From Cyclaneusma minus (Eukaryota; Ascomycota; Leotiomycetes; Marthamycetales; Marthamycetaceae): a stretch of DNA of 64,000 nt. Every line of letters begins with the position of its first letter. Position 1 is the stretch's first letter. The stretch is from contig JAKZHN010000031.1 of assembly GCA_037179335.1 (NCBI GenBank), positions 248,001 to 312,000 on the forward strand. Reading direction: 5' to 3'. The notes below the pieces were generated by a model, which saw nothing but the letters and a program-made list of their open reading frames with translations, was not told the DNA's origin and searched no databases. The translations under genes and the position numbers were made by a program. This document shows, one piece after another, positions 11,721-23,123 of this stretch.

Positions 11721-13918
11721 TCATTCGCGGGGCCTGTCAAAAAAGCCTGGAGCATCGGCGCCGTTCTCAGCATCGGCGGCAGCAAGGAGGTCCGCCATCT
11801 CGGCGTCTTCTTCTTCCTTTGGAGCAATGGGGGCAGATCCGCTACCAGATCCACCACCCTTCTTGCCGCTCTTCTTGCTTGAACTGGCAGCGCTCTCACC
11901 AGACGAACCCTTCTTCTTGTCCTTGCCACGGCTGCTGCCACCCTTGGGACGGTAGGAAGTGTCTTCAAGGCGCTGCTTGCGCTTACCCTTGGCACTGCCC
12001 AAGCCGGCGCCAGCCTCGTAGCCGATTCCATCTTCCTCGACGAACTCGACCTGCTCGGCAGCACGGGGCTGTGCGACGGGCTGGCCACGCTTGCCGGCGC
12101 CGCGCAAAGCACCCGGCTTCGAGGCCGACTTCTCGACGTTGCCCTCGCCGTCCTGCAAGAAGATCTTGGGTTCGTGCTTGCGGAGCCAGTTGTAGGCGGA
12201 GTTGGGGTTCTGAGTAAGAGCGGGGTCGACGGTGCTGCCGGATGCGGCGGTATTCTTGGCGGCGGTTAAAGAGTTGGGCTCGTCGAGTTGGCCGAGTTCG
12301 GCGTCGATCTCGTCGTGATATCTCTCAAGCTCCTCCAGGGTAAGGTAGCCTTTAGGGTTTTCTTGGCCAAGAAGGTCCTCGAGGAGTTGAGGATCGAGGT
12401 GCTTGCGACCCTCTTCGGTGAGGATGGAGTGGTAGGGGACTGACTCGGCAAGCTGCTTAAGCGATCTGGTGCCGGTCTTAAGAGCATCCGACTTTGCCTT
12501 CTTCGCGGCAAGCTTGCCGCGGATTTCGACCCAGGTGGCGGCTACTTTGGGGTCCATGTCCTTCAGCTCTTCGTCGTTGGGCACGTCATCCTCATCAAGC
12601 AGGGAGATCTTCTTGTCGAAGGGAGCAACGTCTTCGGAGAGATCATAGCGCAAAGAAGCGGGAATGTGTGGATCATTGTTCATATCGAGCAACATATCGA
12701 GAATTTGGCTAAGGGATATCTGGTCAGCAGGTCCTACAATAAAAATGAATGGGCAGTGGCATACCTGTTCTCGATCTTGAGTCGAAGCAGGGTCCTCTTG
12801 CCTTCTTCGTACTGGCGGTGCAACTCGTCACTCTCTGCCATAACTTTGTCGAACTCGACACGCATCTTACGATACTTCTTCCTGTAAGCATTGCAGGTTA
12901 GTGACTATGCGCCATAACCGACACGGCGGATTACTCACTTCCAACTCTTGTAAGTCGGGCGAGGAACTTCAGGAGTTTCCTCTTCCTCAGCCTCACCAGT
13001 TGGCAGAGCGGTTGACGGCATCTTCTCGGTTGACATCTTCTCAGTTGACTGAATCTTCTCGACAGACGACATCTCCTTAAGTCTTCGCTTCTCTGCCCTG
13101 TAAAGTCTTTGCTTCTCTGTCTTCTTACGTCTTCGCTCCTCTGCCTCTCTGGCGAGTCTTTGCTCTCGAGTAATAAGTCTTATGCGAGTGAAACCGGGCT
13201 TGGGCTTGGAACTGTCCTTGGCGAGCTCGGGTTCGTTCTCGACGTGCTGAGCAGTCTCTTCGCGGCGGGTAGGCTCAGCGCGCTCTTCTTCGTCGGAGAA
13301 AGTGATAGAGTTTAGGTCAGAGAGCTCGCTCGAGTCCGAATCGGCCTTGTGGGGCTGGGGTTCGGTTTCGATGTGCTGAGGAGTATCTTCGCGGATAGGC
13401 TCAGCGCGCTCTTCTTCGCCGTCGGAGAGAGTAATCGAGTTCAGATCAGACAACACAGAGTCCGAAACGTCCTTGGCGGGCTCGGGTTGGTTCTCGATGC
13501 GCTGAGGGGTCTGTTGTTGGCCAACAGGCTTAGCGCTCTGCTCTTCGTCGTCGGAGATCACGAGCGAGCTCGAATCAGAGTCCGAGTTGTGAGTGAAGTT
13601 GCCAGGCTCAGGGTCGTTCTCGGTGCGCTCAGCACGCTCTTCTTCGTCGGCCGAGTCCAGGTCGGAGAGATCGCTCAAATCAGAGTCCGAGCTGCCGCTG
13701 CCAGTTTGGAAGCCGATCTGGATGCGCTGACCGATGGGCTCAGCAGGCTCTTCGTCGTCGTTGGAGGTACCGAAGGCGCTCAAGTCTGCCAGGGAGCTCA
13801 AGCCAGACGAACTGCCTTCGCGCAACGAATCGCGCTGGGGGAGGTCAGAGGGGAGTGGTTCGTTGTTGACGGGCGCAATACTGCGGGCAGCGACCTTGAG
13901 CTTGATTTTGGGCGCCAT
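11721..13918 (-). CDS. IEC3: INO80 chromatin-remodelling complex subunit Iec3
   Basis: Three exons (12939-13918, 12765-12881, 11721-12708) join in frame to 694 aa. The family signature spans the exon joins: YKSWKKKYRKMRVEF, a coiled-coil-like DELHRQYEEGKRTLLRLKIEN, then SQILDMLLDMN. This is the core of the Iec3 family, a fungal INO80 subunit acting on nucleosomes in the nucleus. The N-terminal third is acidic, with degenerate copies of an SDLN..DEEERAEP motif. The C-terminal third is Lys/Ser/Gly-rich and ends in an acidic MADLLAAADAENGADAP segment. Both introns are GT-AG (donors gtgagt and gtatgc). The start is the first ATG. It is transcribed divergently from NOP13, sharing 444 bp. The family is well supported; the acidic repeats are likely lineage-specific. 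Confidence 0.85.
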
Positions 13919-14362
13919 CTTTGATCTCGTATTTGATACGAACCCGAAAGCGAGATGATCCGTGTGTTGTGGCGCAGCTGCCTGTGTTGACGTTGATTGG
14001 GGATGGTGTTGTGGCGGTGCAGCATCAGGATTAAAGAAGGGCCGAAAGCTAGGCAGAGTGGAGAAGGCGGTCTGTGCTCACCCCAGAATTTCATGTTCCC
14101 AAATATTTTTGAATCGACGACTTTTGCAGTTTGTGAGCCGCTGAACACATTACAACAACCAGAAATTGTGAGTTCTTCCTTTCCTTTCTGGCAGACAAAC
14201 AAATTATTACTGCTGCTTTTCGAAGCAGAATTCTGCATCCTTTCCAGTTGGGTTTCGGAATCTTGCAATTGCTTCATCTTATGGACACTGACATTAAATA
14301 CACTACGTTGCGACTAACTCTTCACACAGTCCCTCGAGACACAGCGTCTCAAACTCACCACC
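13919..14362. promoter_or_regulatory. shared divergent promoter region of IEC3 and NOP13
   Basis: This 444-bp gap separates two head-to-head genes. It holds no open frame of note and no clear TATA box, as is common for fungal housekeeping genes. A short TC-rich stretch at 14170-14190 lies on the NOP13 side. Confidence 0.4.
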
Positions 14363-15556
14363 ATGTCTTCCTCCTCCTCTTCCTCCTCAACCTCGCGCTC
14401 ACCCAGCCCCGAGCGCACCTCCCGCAAGCGCAAAGCTAACGCGGATATCGAACCCCTCGAGGTCGACATAACCCTCCCCGAGCCGCCCTCAAAGAAAGCC
14501 CTCCGTCGCCTGAAGAAAGGCAAGCCTCTTCCAGCCCCCAAGCCTCACAACGTCGCCGACTCCCCAGAACCCGCCGCCAAAAAACAGAAAAAAGAGAAAG
14601 CCGCCGAAGAGTCTACTGCAGAAAAGCGTTCCGAACACGGCATCTGGATCGGCAACCTAGCATGGACAATCTCCAAAGCCGATCTCACCGGCTTCTTTAT
14701 CTCAAACAGCGACATTGCCGAATCCAGCATCACCCGCATCCACATGCCCGGACCGCGCGAAGACAAGAATCCTCGAGCCGTGCCTGCAAAGAAGAAGTTT
14801 GAGAACAAGGGCTTTGCATATGTGGATTTTGCGAGCGCTGAAGATGTCAAAAAAGCACTTGAGCTTTCCGAAAGCCTGTTTTCCGGCCGACGCGTGTTGA
14901 TCAAGGACGCAAAGTCATTTGACGGCCGTCCCGAGAAGAAAGAAGAGACGACACCAGGTGGCATGCCGCCCAACAAACGCATCTTTGTTGGAAACCTCGC
15001 ATTCGATGTTACCGAAGAGAGTCTGAAAGAGCATTTTGAGCAGTGCGGTGCTGTGGAAAGCGTGAAGCTTGCTACATTCCAAGATAGTGGGAAATGCAAA
15101 GGCTATGGATGGGTGGTGTTTGAAGAGTTGGAAGATGCTACGAAGGCGGTTAAGGGGTATATTATGAAGCAAGACGAAGAGGACGAGGACGATGATGTAC
15201 AGGACGGAGAAGATGCAGGCATGGATGAGAGCAGGAAACAGATGTTGCAGAGTGCGAGAAAGACGAGGAAGTGGTGGATTAATAAGATTAAGGGGAGGAT
15301 GATGAAGCTTGAGTATGCAGAGGATGCGCAGGTTAGGTATAAGAAGCGCTGGGGAGGCAAGAAGGAGGGAGTGGAGGGGGCGGAGGGTGGCGAGGCACAT
15401 GCTTCTGAGGAGGCTCAGGCTGAGAGGCCAGCAAGACCCAAGAAGGTGGAGGGTGCCAAACCGCTGGTTCCGAAGAAGGTCGAGTACAGGAACGAGTATG
15501 CGCCACGTCTGACTGGCGGTATTGTCGAGAGCAAGGGCAAGAAGATTACGTTCTAG
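14363..15556 (+). CDS. NOP13: nucleolar two-RRM protein Nop13
   Basis: Single-exon gene of 397 aa with two RNA-recognition motifs. RRM1 covers about 92-186, with RNP2 IWIGNL (94-99) and RNP1 KGFAYVDF (149-156). RRM2 covers about 206-320, with RNP2 IFVGNL (207-212) and RNP1 KGYGWVVF (246-253), and is interrupted by an acidic loop (270-289). The N-terminus begins with a Ser run and continues with Lys/Arg-rich nuclear-targeting segments (KKALRRLKKGK, KKQKKEK). The order of basic N-terminus, two RRMs and a tail ending SKGKKITF is that of Nop13, a nucleolar protein found with pre-60S particles. The ATG follows a CACC context. IEC3 lies upstream in the opposite direction; the ABZ2-like gene converges downstream. 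Confidence 0.85.
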   Translation: MSSSSSSSSTSRSPSPERTSRKRKANADIEPLEVDITLPEPPSKKALRRLKKGKPLPAPKPHNVADSPEPAAKKQKKEKAAEESTAEKRSEHGIWIGNLAWTISKADLTGFFISNSDIAESSITRIHMPGPREDKNPRAVPAKKKFENKGFAYVDFASAEDVKKALELSESLFSGRRVLIKDAKSFDGRPEKKEETTPGGMPPNKRIFVGNLAFDVTEESLKEHFEQCGAVESVKLATFQDSGKCKGYGWVVFEELEDATKAVKGYIMKQDEEDEDDDVQDGEDAGMDESRKQMLQSARKTRKWWINKIKGRMMKLEYAEDAQVRYKKRWGGKKEGVEGAEGGEAHASEEAQAERPARPKKVEGAKPLVPKKVEYRNEYAPRLTGGIVESKGKKITF

Positions 15557-15852
15557 AGCGATAGTCAATAATGCACCCTGGCGTCTTGTAGCGACGGAAC
15601 TCCTGTTTCTTGTTAACGGAAACTTCTGTTTATTGTTATGCTGTGTGATTGTTTTGTTGGAAAGCATGCACGTGCGTATTACAAGTTTTTACAATCAGTC
15701 AGGTACCTGTCACAGCCTACAGCCTCGATATCTCCAAGTTTAAACATATCATCGACACTGTCGAACTGTCAAATTCGCCAAGCAGCAATAACATATAACT
15801 CAAATTCATCTTTCAAATCACTCAAATTCCTCACCATCCAAATCTTAGTACC

Positions 15853-16737
15853 TCAAAGCTTTATTCTTCCCCAGATCCACCCCCTAACCCCATTACTCAC
15901 CCAACACTCCTCTCCATCCCTCAGCTCACCCACCCTCACAACCTCCTCCACACAAACCCCCTTCTCCAACGCCCACCTCCTCGTCGTTCCCCTCTGGCCC
16001 CCACTCCCCACCGGCGGCGCAACCCACCGTCCCCCTCTCCAAAAATACGGCGTCGTCAAACTCCCCTCCATAATCTCCTCATCATTCGTGCTAACCAGCA
16101 GAACCTCTTTGGGTTCCGTCATTGACTTGATGCCTGCCCGTTCTCTGGCACTGTCGTACATATCTCTTCCTGTGGTTTTCACGCGTGTGTAGTTTGAGGG
16201 CGAGGTGCGGGAGCTGTCGATTAGGATTGTCCATTGCTTTTCGGGGTCCCGTTTGGGTATTCCATCTTCCTCTCCCGCATCTCCGTTACTTTGTCCTGCC
16301 TCTCCGGCCTCAGACATCGGCGGCGGCAGTGCTTTTGGAAATAAATTCCTAGCAGGCACCTCAGGCGTCTCATTCGTCTCAACATGCGAACTGCCATCAG
16401 AATGCAACACGACCTTAACCCTCCGCGGCCTTTTTACATCTCCAATCTCCTCTCTCAGCTTAGCATCGAGACGTAGTAGGCCAGGCGGACCGGAAAACCC
16501 AGCGCCGGCGCCTCCCCAGCCGAAGGTGTCGCAGGCTTCGAGGATACGGTCGCGGTGATAGGCGAGCATGTAGAAAGGGGAAGGACCTTCCGGACCCCGC
16601 GAGTTGTGGCGCACACAGGGGGCGAGACCAGGCTCGTCGACGAAGGCTTGGGCGGCATTGAGGTCGGTGTTGGGTGTGCTGGAAAGAAGGGCGGGGTCGT
16701 AGCGGAGGGAGGTGAAGAGTTGGATTGGTTTGGACAT
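15853..16737 (-). CDS. ABZ2: aminodeoxychorismate lyase-like protein (PLP fold type IV)
   Basis: Single-exon gene of 294 aa in the class-IV PLP aminotransferase/lyase superfamily, closest in pattern to fungal Abz2. Abz2 converts 4-amino-4-deoxychorismate to p-aminobenzoate and pyruvate in folate synthesis. Visible features are an N-terminal TSLRYDP, YHRDRILEA, the fold-IV active-site stretch EIMEGSLTTPYFWRGG at about 219-234, GTTRRWALE, and a C-terminal ECWVSNGVRGW. In other superfamily members the PLP lysine lies in the middle of the chain. A Lys is present near 189-207 (VKTTGRD, GIKSMTEP), but I cannot assign it surely. The gene converges on NOP13 and diverges from TOM70. Confidence 0.75.
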   Translation of the reverse strand: MSKPIQLFTSLRYDPALLSSTPNTDLNAAQAFVDEPGLAPCVRHNSRGPEGPSPFYMLAYHRDRILEACDTFGWGGAGAGFSGPPGLLRLDAKLREEIGDVKRPRRVKVVLHSDGSSHVETNETPEVPARNLFPKALPPPMSEAGEAGQSNGDAGEEDGIPKRDPEKQWTILIDSSRTSPSNYTRVKTTGRDMYDSARERAGIKSMTEPKEVLLVSTNDEEIMEGSLTTPYFWRGGRWVAPPVGSGGQRGTTRRWALEKGVCVEEVVRVGELRDGEECWVSNGVRGWIWGRIKL

Positions 16738-17181
16738 TGTGGGAGGGGTTTGAAGAGAGTTCTTTCTTGTGAAGAGGTGAGATTGGGAAGCTGGAGGTGG
16801 GTAATGGAGCTCTCAGCTACTAGGTGAATAGAATGGGAGCTCGTAAGGGAGCTCTCAGCTACTTATGTGAACGGGATGGAAGCTGGCAATATGGAGTAAA
16901 AGATAAAGACTGAAAGAGAAGGTTGTGGGTGACTCATGGAGATAGTGGATACAAGCACATTGATGGAGAAATGAGACGAAGACCGAAGCATGCTGGTCAA
17001 TAGACAATGAACTGGACAACATAAGAGAGATCGAAATGTACTTACAGTCTGCAAAGTTTCTAAAATACGAAACACGGTTTCCGTTCATCCAGACACTAAA
17101 AGTGAGGGGGAAGTCAACATGGCGCGAGTCCTCGCGACGACGGTGAAGTGTGCTGAACGGCGTCGGGGCAACATACTCTGG

Positions 17182-17318
17182 CGTAGAGTAGCCTAGCCAT
17201 AAGCTAATCTAGAAAGCTTATGCCTCATTAGGAGGCTTGGCTATATGTAGGGGGCTTATCCCCACTACATGTACTAGAAAGGCTATCCAATACAGACTCT
17301 TCTACCCTCTACTCTACG
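17182..17318. mobile_element. hairpin-rich foldback/MITE candidate
   Basis: A 137-bp segment is bounded by a perfect 10-bp inverted repeat, CGTAGAGTAG at 17182 and CTACTCTACG ending at 17318. Inside are three nested or adjacent hairpins: TAGCCTAGCC with GGCTTGGCTA, CATAAGCT with AGCTTATG, and ATGTAGGGGG...CCCCACTACAT around a CTTAT loop. Nearly the whole segment can fold. No target-site duplication is evident. It lies about 245 bp upstream of the TOM70 ATG and could be a small non-autonomous element or a structured regulatory sequence. Confidence 0.5.
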
Positions 17319-17563
17319 TTCGACAGGTTATGAAGTCTTCGCGGCGGTTACCAGCTAAGCGCACGGGCCGAGTCTTCTGTTGCTTCCACCCAATGAGGTA
17401 ATCGCGACTTCAAATTTCTCGGCTGATAGCTCCTGCGACCAGAGAACTATCAACACGCAAACCCAAGCACCGCATCCATCCACTGGTCTCGAGCATCATC
17501 GACCTGCGCGGCATTCTTCTCTTCGATTCTCGTCTGTCCCATTTCTTCTGCAGTCTGTTCGCC

Positions 17564-19600
17564 ATGTCTGCGCAGCAAGCTTCGAGTGCTGCGACCTCCA
17601 AATTCCCTGACTTCTCGTCTACGCCTCAGTCGTCGCTTTGGGATCGCATATCAGCATGGGCTTCGGAGAATAAGGCGGTTGTTTACACGGTTGCTGGTGT
17701 TGCCATTGTTGTCAGTGGTGCTGGTGTCGCATACTACCTGACGGGTCCGGTAAGCTAGAGTCTCCTTCCATTGCCAATTCATGCATGCTTATCGGCTTTC
17801 AACAGAGTCCATCAGATTCTACACAGGCTGGAAAATCCAAGAAGCCGAAATCGAAGAAGAAGAAGGACGAGAAGAAGGCAAAGGACGTTGAGAAGGGCAC
17901 CCCACCGCCGGCAGAGAAGAACCCGAAAGCAACGGTAGTGGACGCTGTCGAGGAACTCCCAGAAGTCAACGAGGAGATTGTCCAGACACTATCACCGGAA
18001 CAAAAGAAGGACTACTCTGCCAAGTTGAAGGCGGCTGGAAACTCGGCATACGGCAGCAAGGACTACAACAAAGCAATTGAGCTGTACGGCAAGGCTATCC
18101 TGTGCAAACCGGATCCCATATTCTACTCCAACCGCGCTGCTTGCTACAATGCCCTCGGCGACTGGGAAAAGGTCGTCGCCGATACCACTGCGGCCCTCAA
18201 CCTCGATAGTCAATACCTGAAGGCCCTGAACCGGAGAGCCCACGCCTACGAGAAGCTCGAGAAGAACAGCGAGGCGCTCATCGACTACACCGCCAGCTGC
18301 ATAATCGACGGTTTCCGCGCAGAAGCACCAGCGCAGTCTGTCGAGCGGTTACTGAAGAAGGTTGCAGAAGAGAAGGGCAAGGCCATCTTGGCTAAGAAGG
18401 ACAAGAAGCTGCCTAGCCCAACATTCGTCTCGAATTACCTCCAGAGCTTCCGCGCCCAACCGCCCCCTACTGGTCTTGAGGACTCCGTTGAGTTGTCTGA
18501 GGAGACTGGAAAGGGTCAGTTGCGACTTGGCCTTCAGGCTCTCAAGAAGAAGACGGGCGATGGATACGAAGAGGCAGCGGCTGCATTCGACAAGGCCGTG
18601 GAGCTTGGTGAGCTTGGTGAGTACACGGCATTGGCCTACAACATGCGCGGTACCTTCAAGTACCTCCGCGGTGACAACGAGGAGGCATTGAAGGATCTCA
18701 CCGAGAGTATCCGGCTCCGACCCGCTTTCTGCCAGAGCTACATCAAGCGCGCAAGCATGTACCTTGAGCAAGGTAATCCATACCCAGAAATCCCCCCTGA
18801 AACAATTTACTAAACCAAATATCTAGGTGACAAGAACGCCGCATCCGAAGATTTCGCCACAGCCATGGCACAAAACGACGAAGACCCGGACATCTACTAC
18901 CACCGCGCGCAACTCCACTTCATCCTCGGCGAATTCGTCGAAGCGGCCAAAGACTACCAAAAGTCGATCGACCTCGACAAGACCTTCATCTTCTCACACA
19001 TCCAACTCGGCGTCACCCAATACAAGATGGGATCCATCGTCTCCTCCATGGCCACTTTCCGCCGCACGATCAAGAACTTTGCCGAAGTGCCAGATGTGTA
19101 CAACTACTACGGTGAGCTGCTGCTTGATCAGCAGAAATACCAGGAGGCGATTGAGAAGTTTGAGACGGCGGTCGAGATGGAGAAGCAGACGAAGCCGACG
19201 GGCATGAATGTGTTGCCGCTGGTTAATAAAGCGTTGGCGCTGTTCCAGTGGAAGCAGGATTTTGCGGAGGCGGAGAAGTTGTGTCAGAAGGCTTTGATTA
19301 GTAAGTTTGACTTCCTACAAAATCATGATCCTGTTGGTACTGCATGCTAATCTCTTTCTAGTCGACCCTGAATGCGACATTGCTGTAGCCACCATGGCTC
19401 AGCTGCTTCTGCAGCAGGGCAAGGTAACCGATGCTCTTGGCTACTTTGAGCGCGCCGCCGAGCTGTCGCGCACCGAGGGGGAGATTGTGAATGCCCTCTC
19501 GTACGCCGAGGCTACGCGGACACAATTGCAGGTCCAGGAGAAATACCCCGAGCTGGCCAACAAGCTTCAGGGCATGAGCGCCGGTATGCCTGGACGATAA
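17564..19600 (+). CDS. TOM70: mitochondrial import receptor Tom70
   Basis: Four exons (17564-17749, 17806-18772, 18827-19300, 19362-19600) join in frame to 621 aa, close to the usual Tom70 size. A single membrane helix (about 38-59, AVVYTVAGVAIVVSGAGVAYYL region) anchors the protein in the outer mitochondrial membrane. It is followed by a Lys-rich linker and tetratricopeptide repeats from about residue 120 to the end. The first TPR cluster (AAGNSAYGSKDYNKAIELYGKAI) matches the chaperone-binding clamp, and the C-terminal repeats form the preprotein-binding part. Donors are gtaagc, gtaatc and gtaagt; acceptors are aacag, tctag and tctag. The ATG at 17564 puts the anchor close to the N-terminus, as in the family. 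Confidence 0.92.
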
Positions 19601-22600
19601 GTCGGTATGGCCTAGAAGTCAGATGTGCGACGAAGCCGAATCGAGCATGAGCTATTGTCACCCAATAGCTTCGATTAGCAAGCTCGAATCGGTAGAAAAA
19701 TGAGAATTTGTACGATCGTTTTGGGAAATCAGCAACAGTGGCCTCACAGGAGGCCTTGAATGTGACGGGATGAATATTTGCATGGTGTGAGCGCGACGAC
19801 GAGCTCGAAGCGAGACGGTAGGAATGGGGGCGGGCGACTCTTGTACTTAATCTGCGACGATTCCGCTCATGGAAAAGGGGGGTTGTACAATACTCGTGGG
19901 GCGCGCTCTTGATAGCAATTCATTCTCAGTTTCAGAACGTTTGGAGATACAGTATTATCGGACTCTGTGAAAAATGAAAATGAAAATGGCAAATGCTTGG
20001 CGTCGAGTGTCGTAGCACGCACTAGGTAAGCATTTCGGGACCCTGTTCAACTGCTGCCACGACATGATGCTTGAGGTAGTGCCTATTGTCTAAGCTTTTT
20101 AATATACCAGATAATGCACGATTGCTTGAAGGCGGTTGGTTTGTGCTGTGCTGTGCTGCCGTACAACGGGAACTTAGGTCCTAGTAGTAGTACTACCTGC
20201 AAAATAGGTAGTCGTAAAAGCTCCGAGGAAGCACCTAGGCGCGGTGACACTGTTAAGCTTGAATGAATAGAATGAATAGAATGAATAAAATGAATCCGCC
20301 TTATCTCTAGCGGTTAGTCTTGTTTTTTTCTTGTGTGACTGACGGGATGGAAATAGCCAAAGTCAGCTGACGGGATGATAGGAGTACTAGTACTGGCTTT
20401 GGTTTTGGGTTGTATGGAAGTTGTACGACGCTCGCTGGTCAACATACTTGTCAACAAACCGGGCGAAAGCTGGTGCTACCGGTATTCTCTGTGTTTCTGG
20501 GAAACTGGTACCAGTCTGCTAAAGCGCGGTCTGCTAGTTTGTTAGTTTGTTAGTTCAGCTGGCCCCTGGGAAAATTTCGAGATTTTTGGTAGCTAAGGTA
20601 AGGTACACGTGTCACATGAGATACTAGTCCAAAGCCGTAAAACGCGTAAAACGGGAGGCGTTTCATGGGGTCTGGGAATGGGACGGGTGCTAAGCTGCAC
20701 GAAGGTTCATGGTTCGGGGAGATGACTGGACGCGAGATCGCTGGGGCTTGATTCGATCGAGTAAGGAGGTTTCGGATGGTGAGTTGCGGATTTGTGTGCA
20801 GTTGTCATTATGTCCGTGTGAGATACTTGGATCGATGTGTTATATGTAGCATTTGGCATTATATCCCGGCTGTTATGGCATAATGCATTATATTCATGGC
20901 AGCGTGGGGGTCTCAAGAGTGCTTGATTTGGGGGATCATCAGTGCTTGATACCTGCCAGGTACTGTCTATCTACTGTGTGAGGAAACATTTAACAGGGAC
21001 TCGTACGACCTAAAGATAGCATATAGCGAGCATACGATCCAAGCTTCCATCCCATTCTCCGTTCCAGTAACACCCCGATACTGCACAACCTACTGCGTGC
21101 TGTACGACGTATATAGGAAACAACCTCTATCTTCCCTTCCACACAACCTCGCATCATGCAGCCAAGCAGGAGGTTTCTTGCCAGCATGTGCAAGTCTTGC
21201 CAAAAATACTCCTGGTCTTTGGACGAATCGAGATTCAGGGGTTCTGGATAAATGGATTCATCCCAGCACAGCCGCTGTGGATATTGGCAGGTCGCAGGAC
21301 ATGACGTAGGGACGACGATCATGGCGGGGGAGGGTCGACTGGAACAGGTTCGGAGCTTTGATCGCGGAAATAGTACATCGATAGAGACTGCAGATTTCTG
21401 TGGATGGGTTTTTGGTGTTGGCGTTGATTCAGATCAATGCATGAGAGGCTCCTGGCTGGGACTGGCTGGGATTGGGAAGCCGATGATCACTGAGACTGGG
21501 AGAGCAAGTTGAGTGGGAGTATGATATCGGCGGCGGTTCGAAAAGTACAAGTCTCTTGGCTACTTGGTAAAAAGAAGTCGACAAGATGATTTCCAGTTTA
21601 TTCAATCTGGCAGCTTAGGCAAGCTACCCCGTACGTACGTACTACATGTAGGAAGTGGTGCCGGGGAAGACGTCCGGTGTTGCCCTGCCATGCGTTTCGT
21701 GATGTCCTGTCAAGAAGAAGGAAAGACGTGAACCTGATTTGTTGTTGTGCTAAACAACTGACATCAAGCTTGCGTGTAAAGCTTTACGTCCAGTCTTTTT
21801 CTGAAAGTGGTCCGAGGATCGATGGTTTCTGAGCTGGCTGGGCTCTAAGGTAGGTCAGTGGCGACAGCTTGACTAAGAAGACACTGAGTTGGTCGTTGAC
21901 GTGCCAAGCAGGGGCGAGTAGCAAGTGAGACTCTGTCTAAGCTGGTCCAAGCAGCTTGAGCAGCTGCCAGCCTGTACCTTGATGTAAACATCTTCGTCGT
22001 AGGCGCATCCCGTCTTCAATGACATGAAAGGATTCAGAGGATGTCGCCTTGAGCACGCAAGCTATCCCTTGTTTGGTTAGTCGCGATTTGCAAGGGTCGA
22101 GTGGCCCTCGATTTGCTTATCTACCGAAACTCTGTGACACAACTCACTTCAGTAACAACAAATCAGCGGCGATGGCGATGGCTCCGGCCCATGACCTGCT
22201 GACCTCATTCACGCCCATTTTCAGGTTCTGTGCCTGTACAGCTACCTTTGTTGTGTTTCCTGGGGTGCTGGTGCCTGTGCCTGCCTGTGCGACAGAGCTG
22301 TTGCCGCGCATGACATGCACTTGCCGCCGACGTTGAATCAAGATTCTGGTGCCCATCGAACACATTCGCATGAACATGAGGCGACTTTGGGAATCCTACG
22401 ACCGCTCATTTTTCCTGCTGAGCTCCTCACGCCCATGCATGAAATATACCCTCCACTAAGTGTGGGGGGAGGCGGCAAGGCGCGTCCCCTCCGGGCTTTG
22501 CGGGATCGGGAGCTATCAGTTGGCTATGTCGTCTCTATACTTTCCACTAACAGGGCTTGACACCAGACAGTTACAGGGTCCTTGCGCGCAAGACGAAACG

Positions 22601-22982
22601 GCGTGGTGACTCCAAAGCCCCTCTGTTGCTGGTGCCCGAAGCTGCTGACCCCGCCAATGACGACGAGGGAAGGCGTGAGAGCTCAAGGCCTACTATGACG
22701 CTCCCCTCCGTCCTCAAACACTGGCAAAAGCAAGCTGTGGATGTCTTCAACCACCCCCCGTGGCCACGATCCATGTCCATGCCAGAGGCTGTGATGCAGG
22801 AGCCACCCACTCAGCACGGACATGCCACTCAGGGTTTGTACGAAGGTACCTCGAACTTTACCTGATCTGATGCTTGCACCGCCATGCTCTTTCTAAAAGC
22901 AAGACGTAGGTTTGTCTCTAAGCTTCACCCCACATGAACCTCTGGCTCCTGCCCGCCTGACTAGTGCCCTGCGAAGCTGCTT
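19601..22982. other. 3.4-kb intergenic region, no gene supported
   Basis: Open frames are all shorter than about 110 codons and lack domains. Local simple repeats occur: a 9-mer GAATGAATA tandem (20261-20295), a self-complementary TAGTAGTAGTACTAC (about 20182-20198), GTTAGTTT copies (20537-20555) and a CGTACGTACGTAC run (about 21630). Nothing resembles a mobile-element end or an RNA gene. Confidence 0.5.
20261..20295. repeat. 9-bp tandem repeat GAATGAATA
   Basis: Three perfect copies of GAATGAATA are followed by a fourth copy with one change, AAATGAAT. It lies in non-coding DNA downstream of TOM70. Confidence 0.9.
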
Positions 22983-22990
22983 TATATAAG
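22983..22990 (+). promoter_or_regulatory. TATA box of the aspartic protease gene
   Basis: TATATAAG lies 134 bp before the protease ATG and is followed by a pyrimidine-rich stretch (23000-23060) typical of fungal transcription starts. Confidence 0.6.
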
Positions 22991-23123
22991 GGCCAAGTAT
23001 CCCCTCTTCTCGTTTTTCATTCTCATCCATCTCCATCTCTCAATCTCATCTATCCTGCAAAGAACCACTTCATCAGACCCAACACACTACAACACACCCA
23101 ATCCTCTTGAACAAACCGCAATT

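Noticed and set aside
22049..22865. Chain of short plus-strand frames upstream of the protease gene
   Set aside because: Frames could not be joined by plausible introns into a continuous protein and show no signal peptide for the protease.
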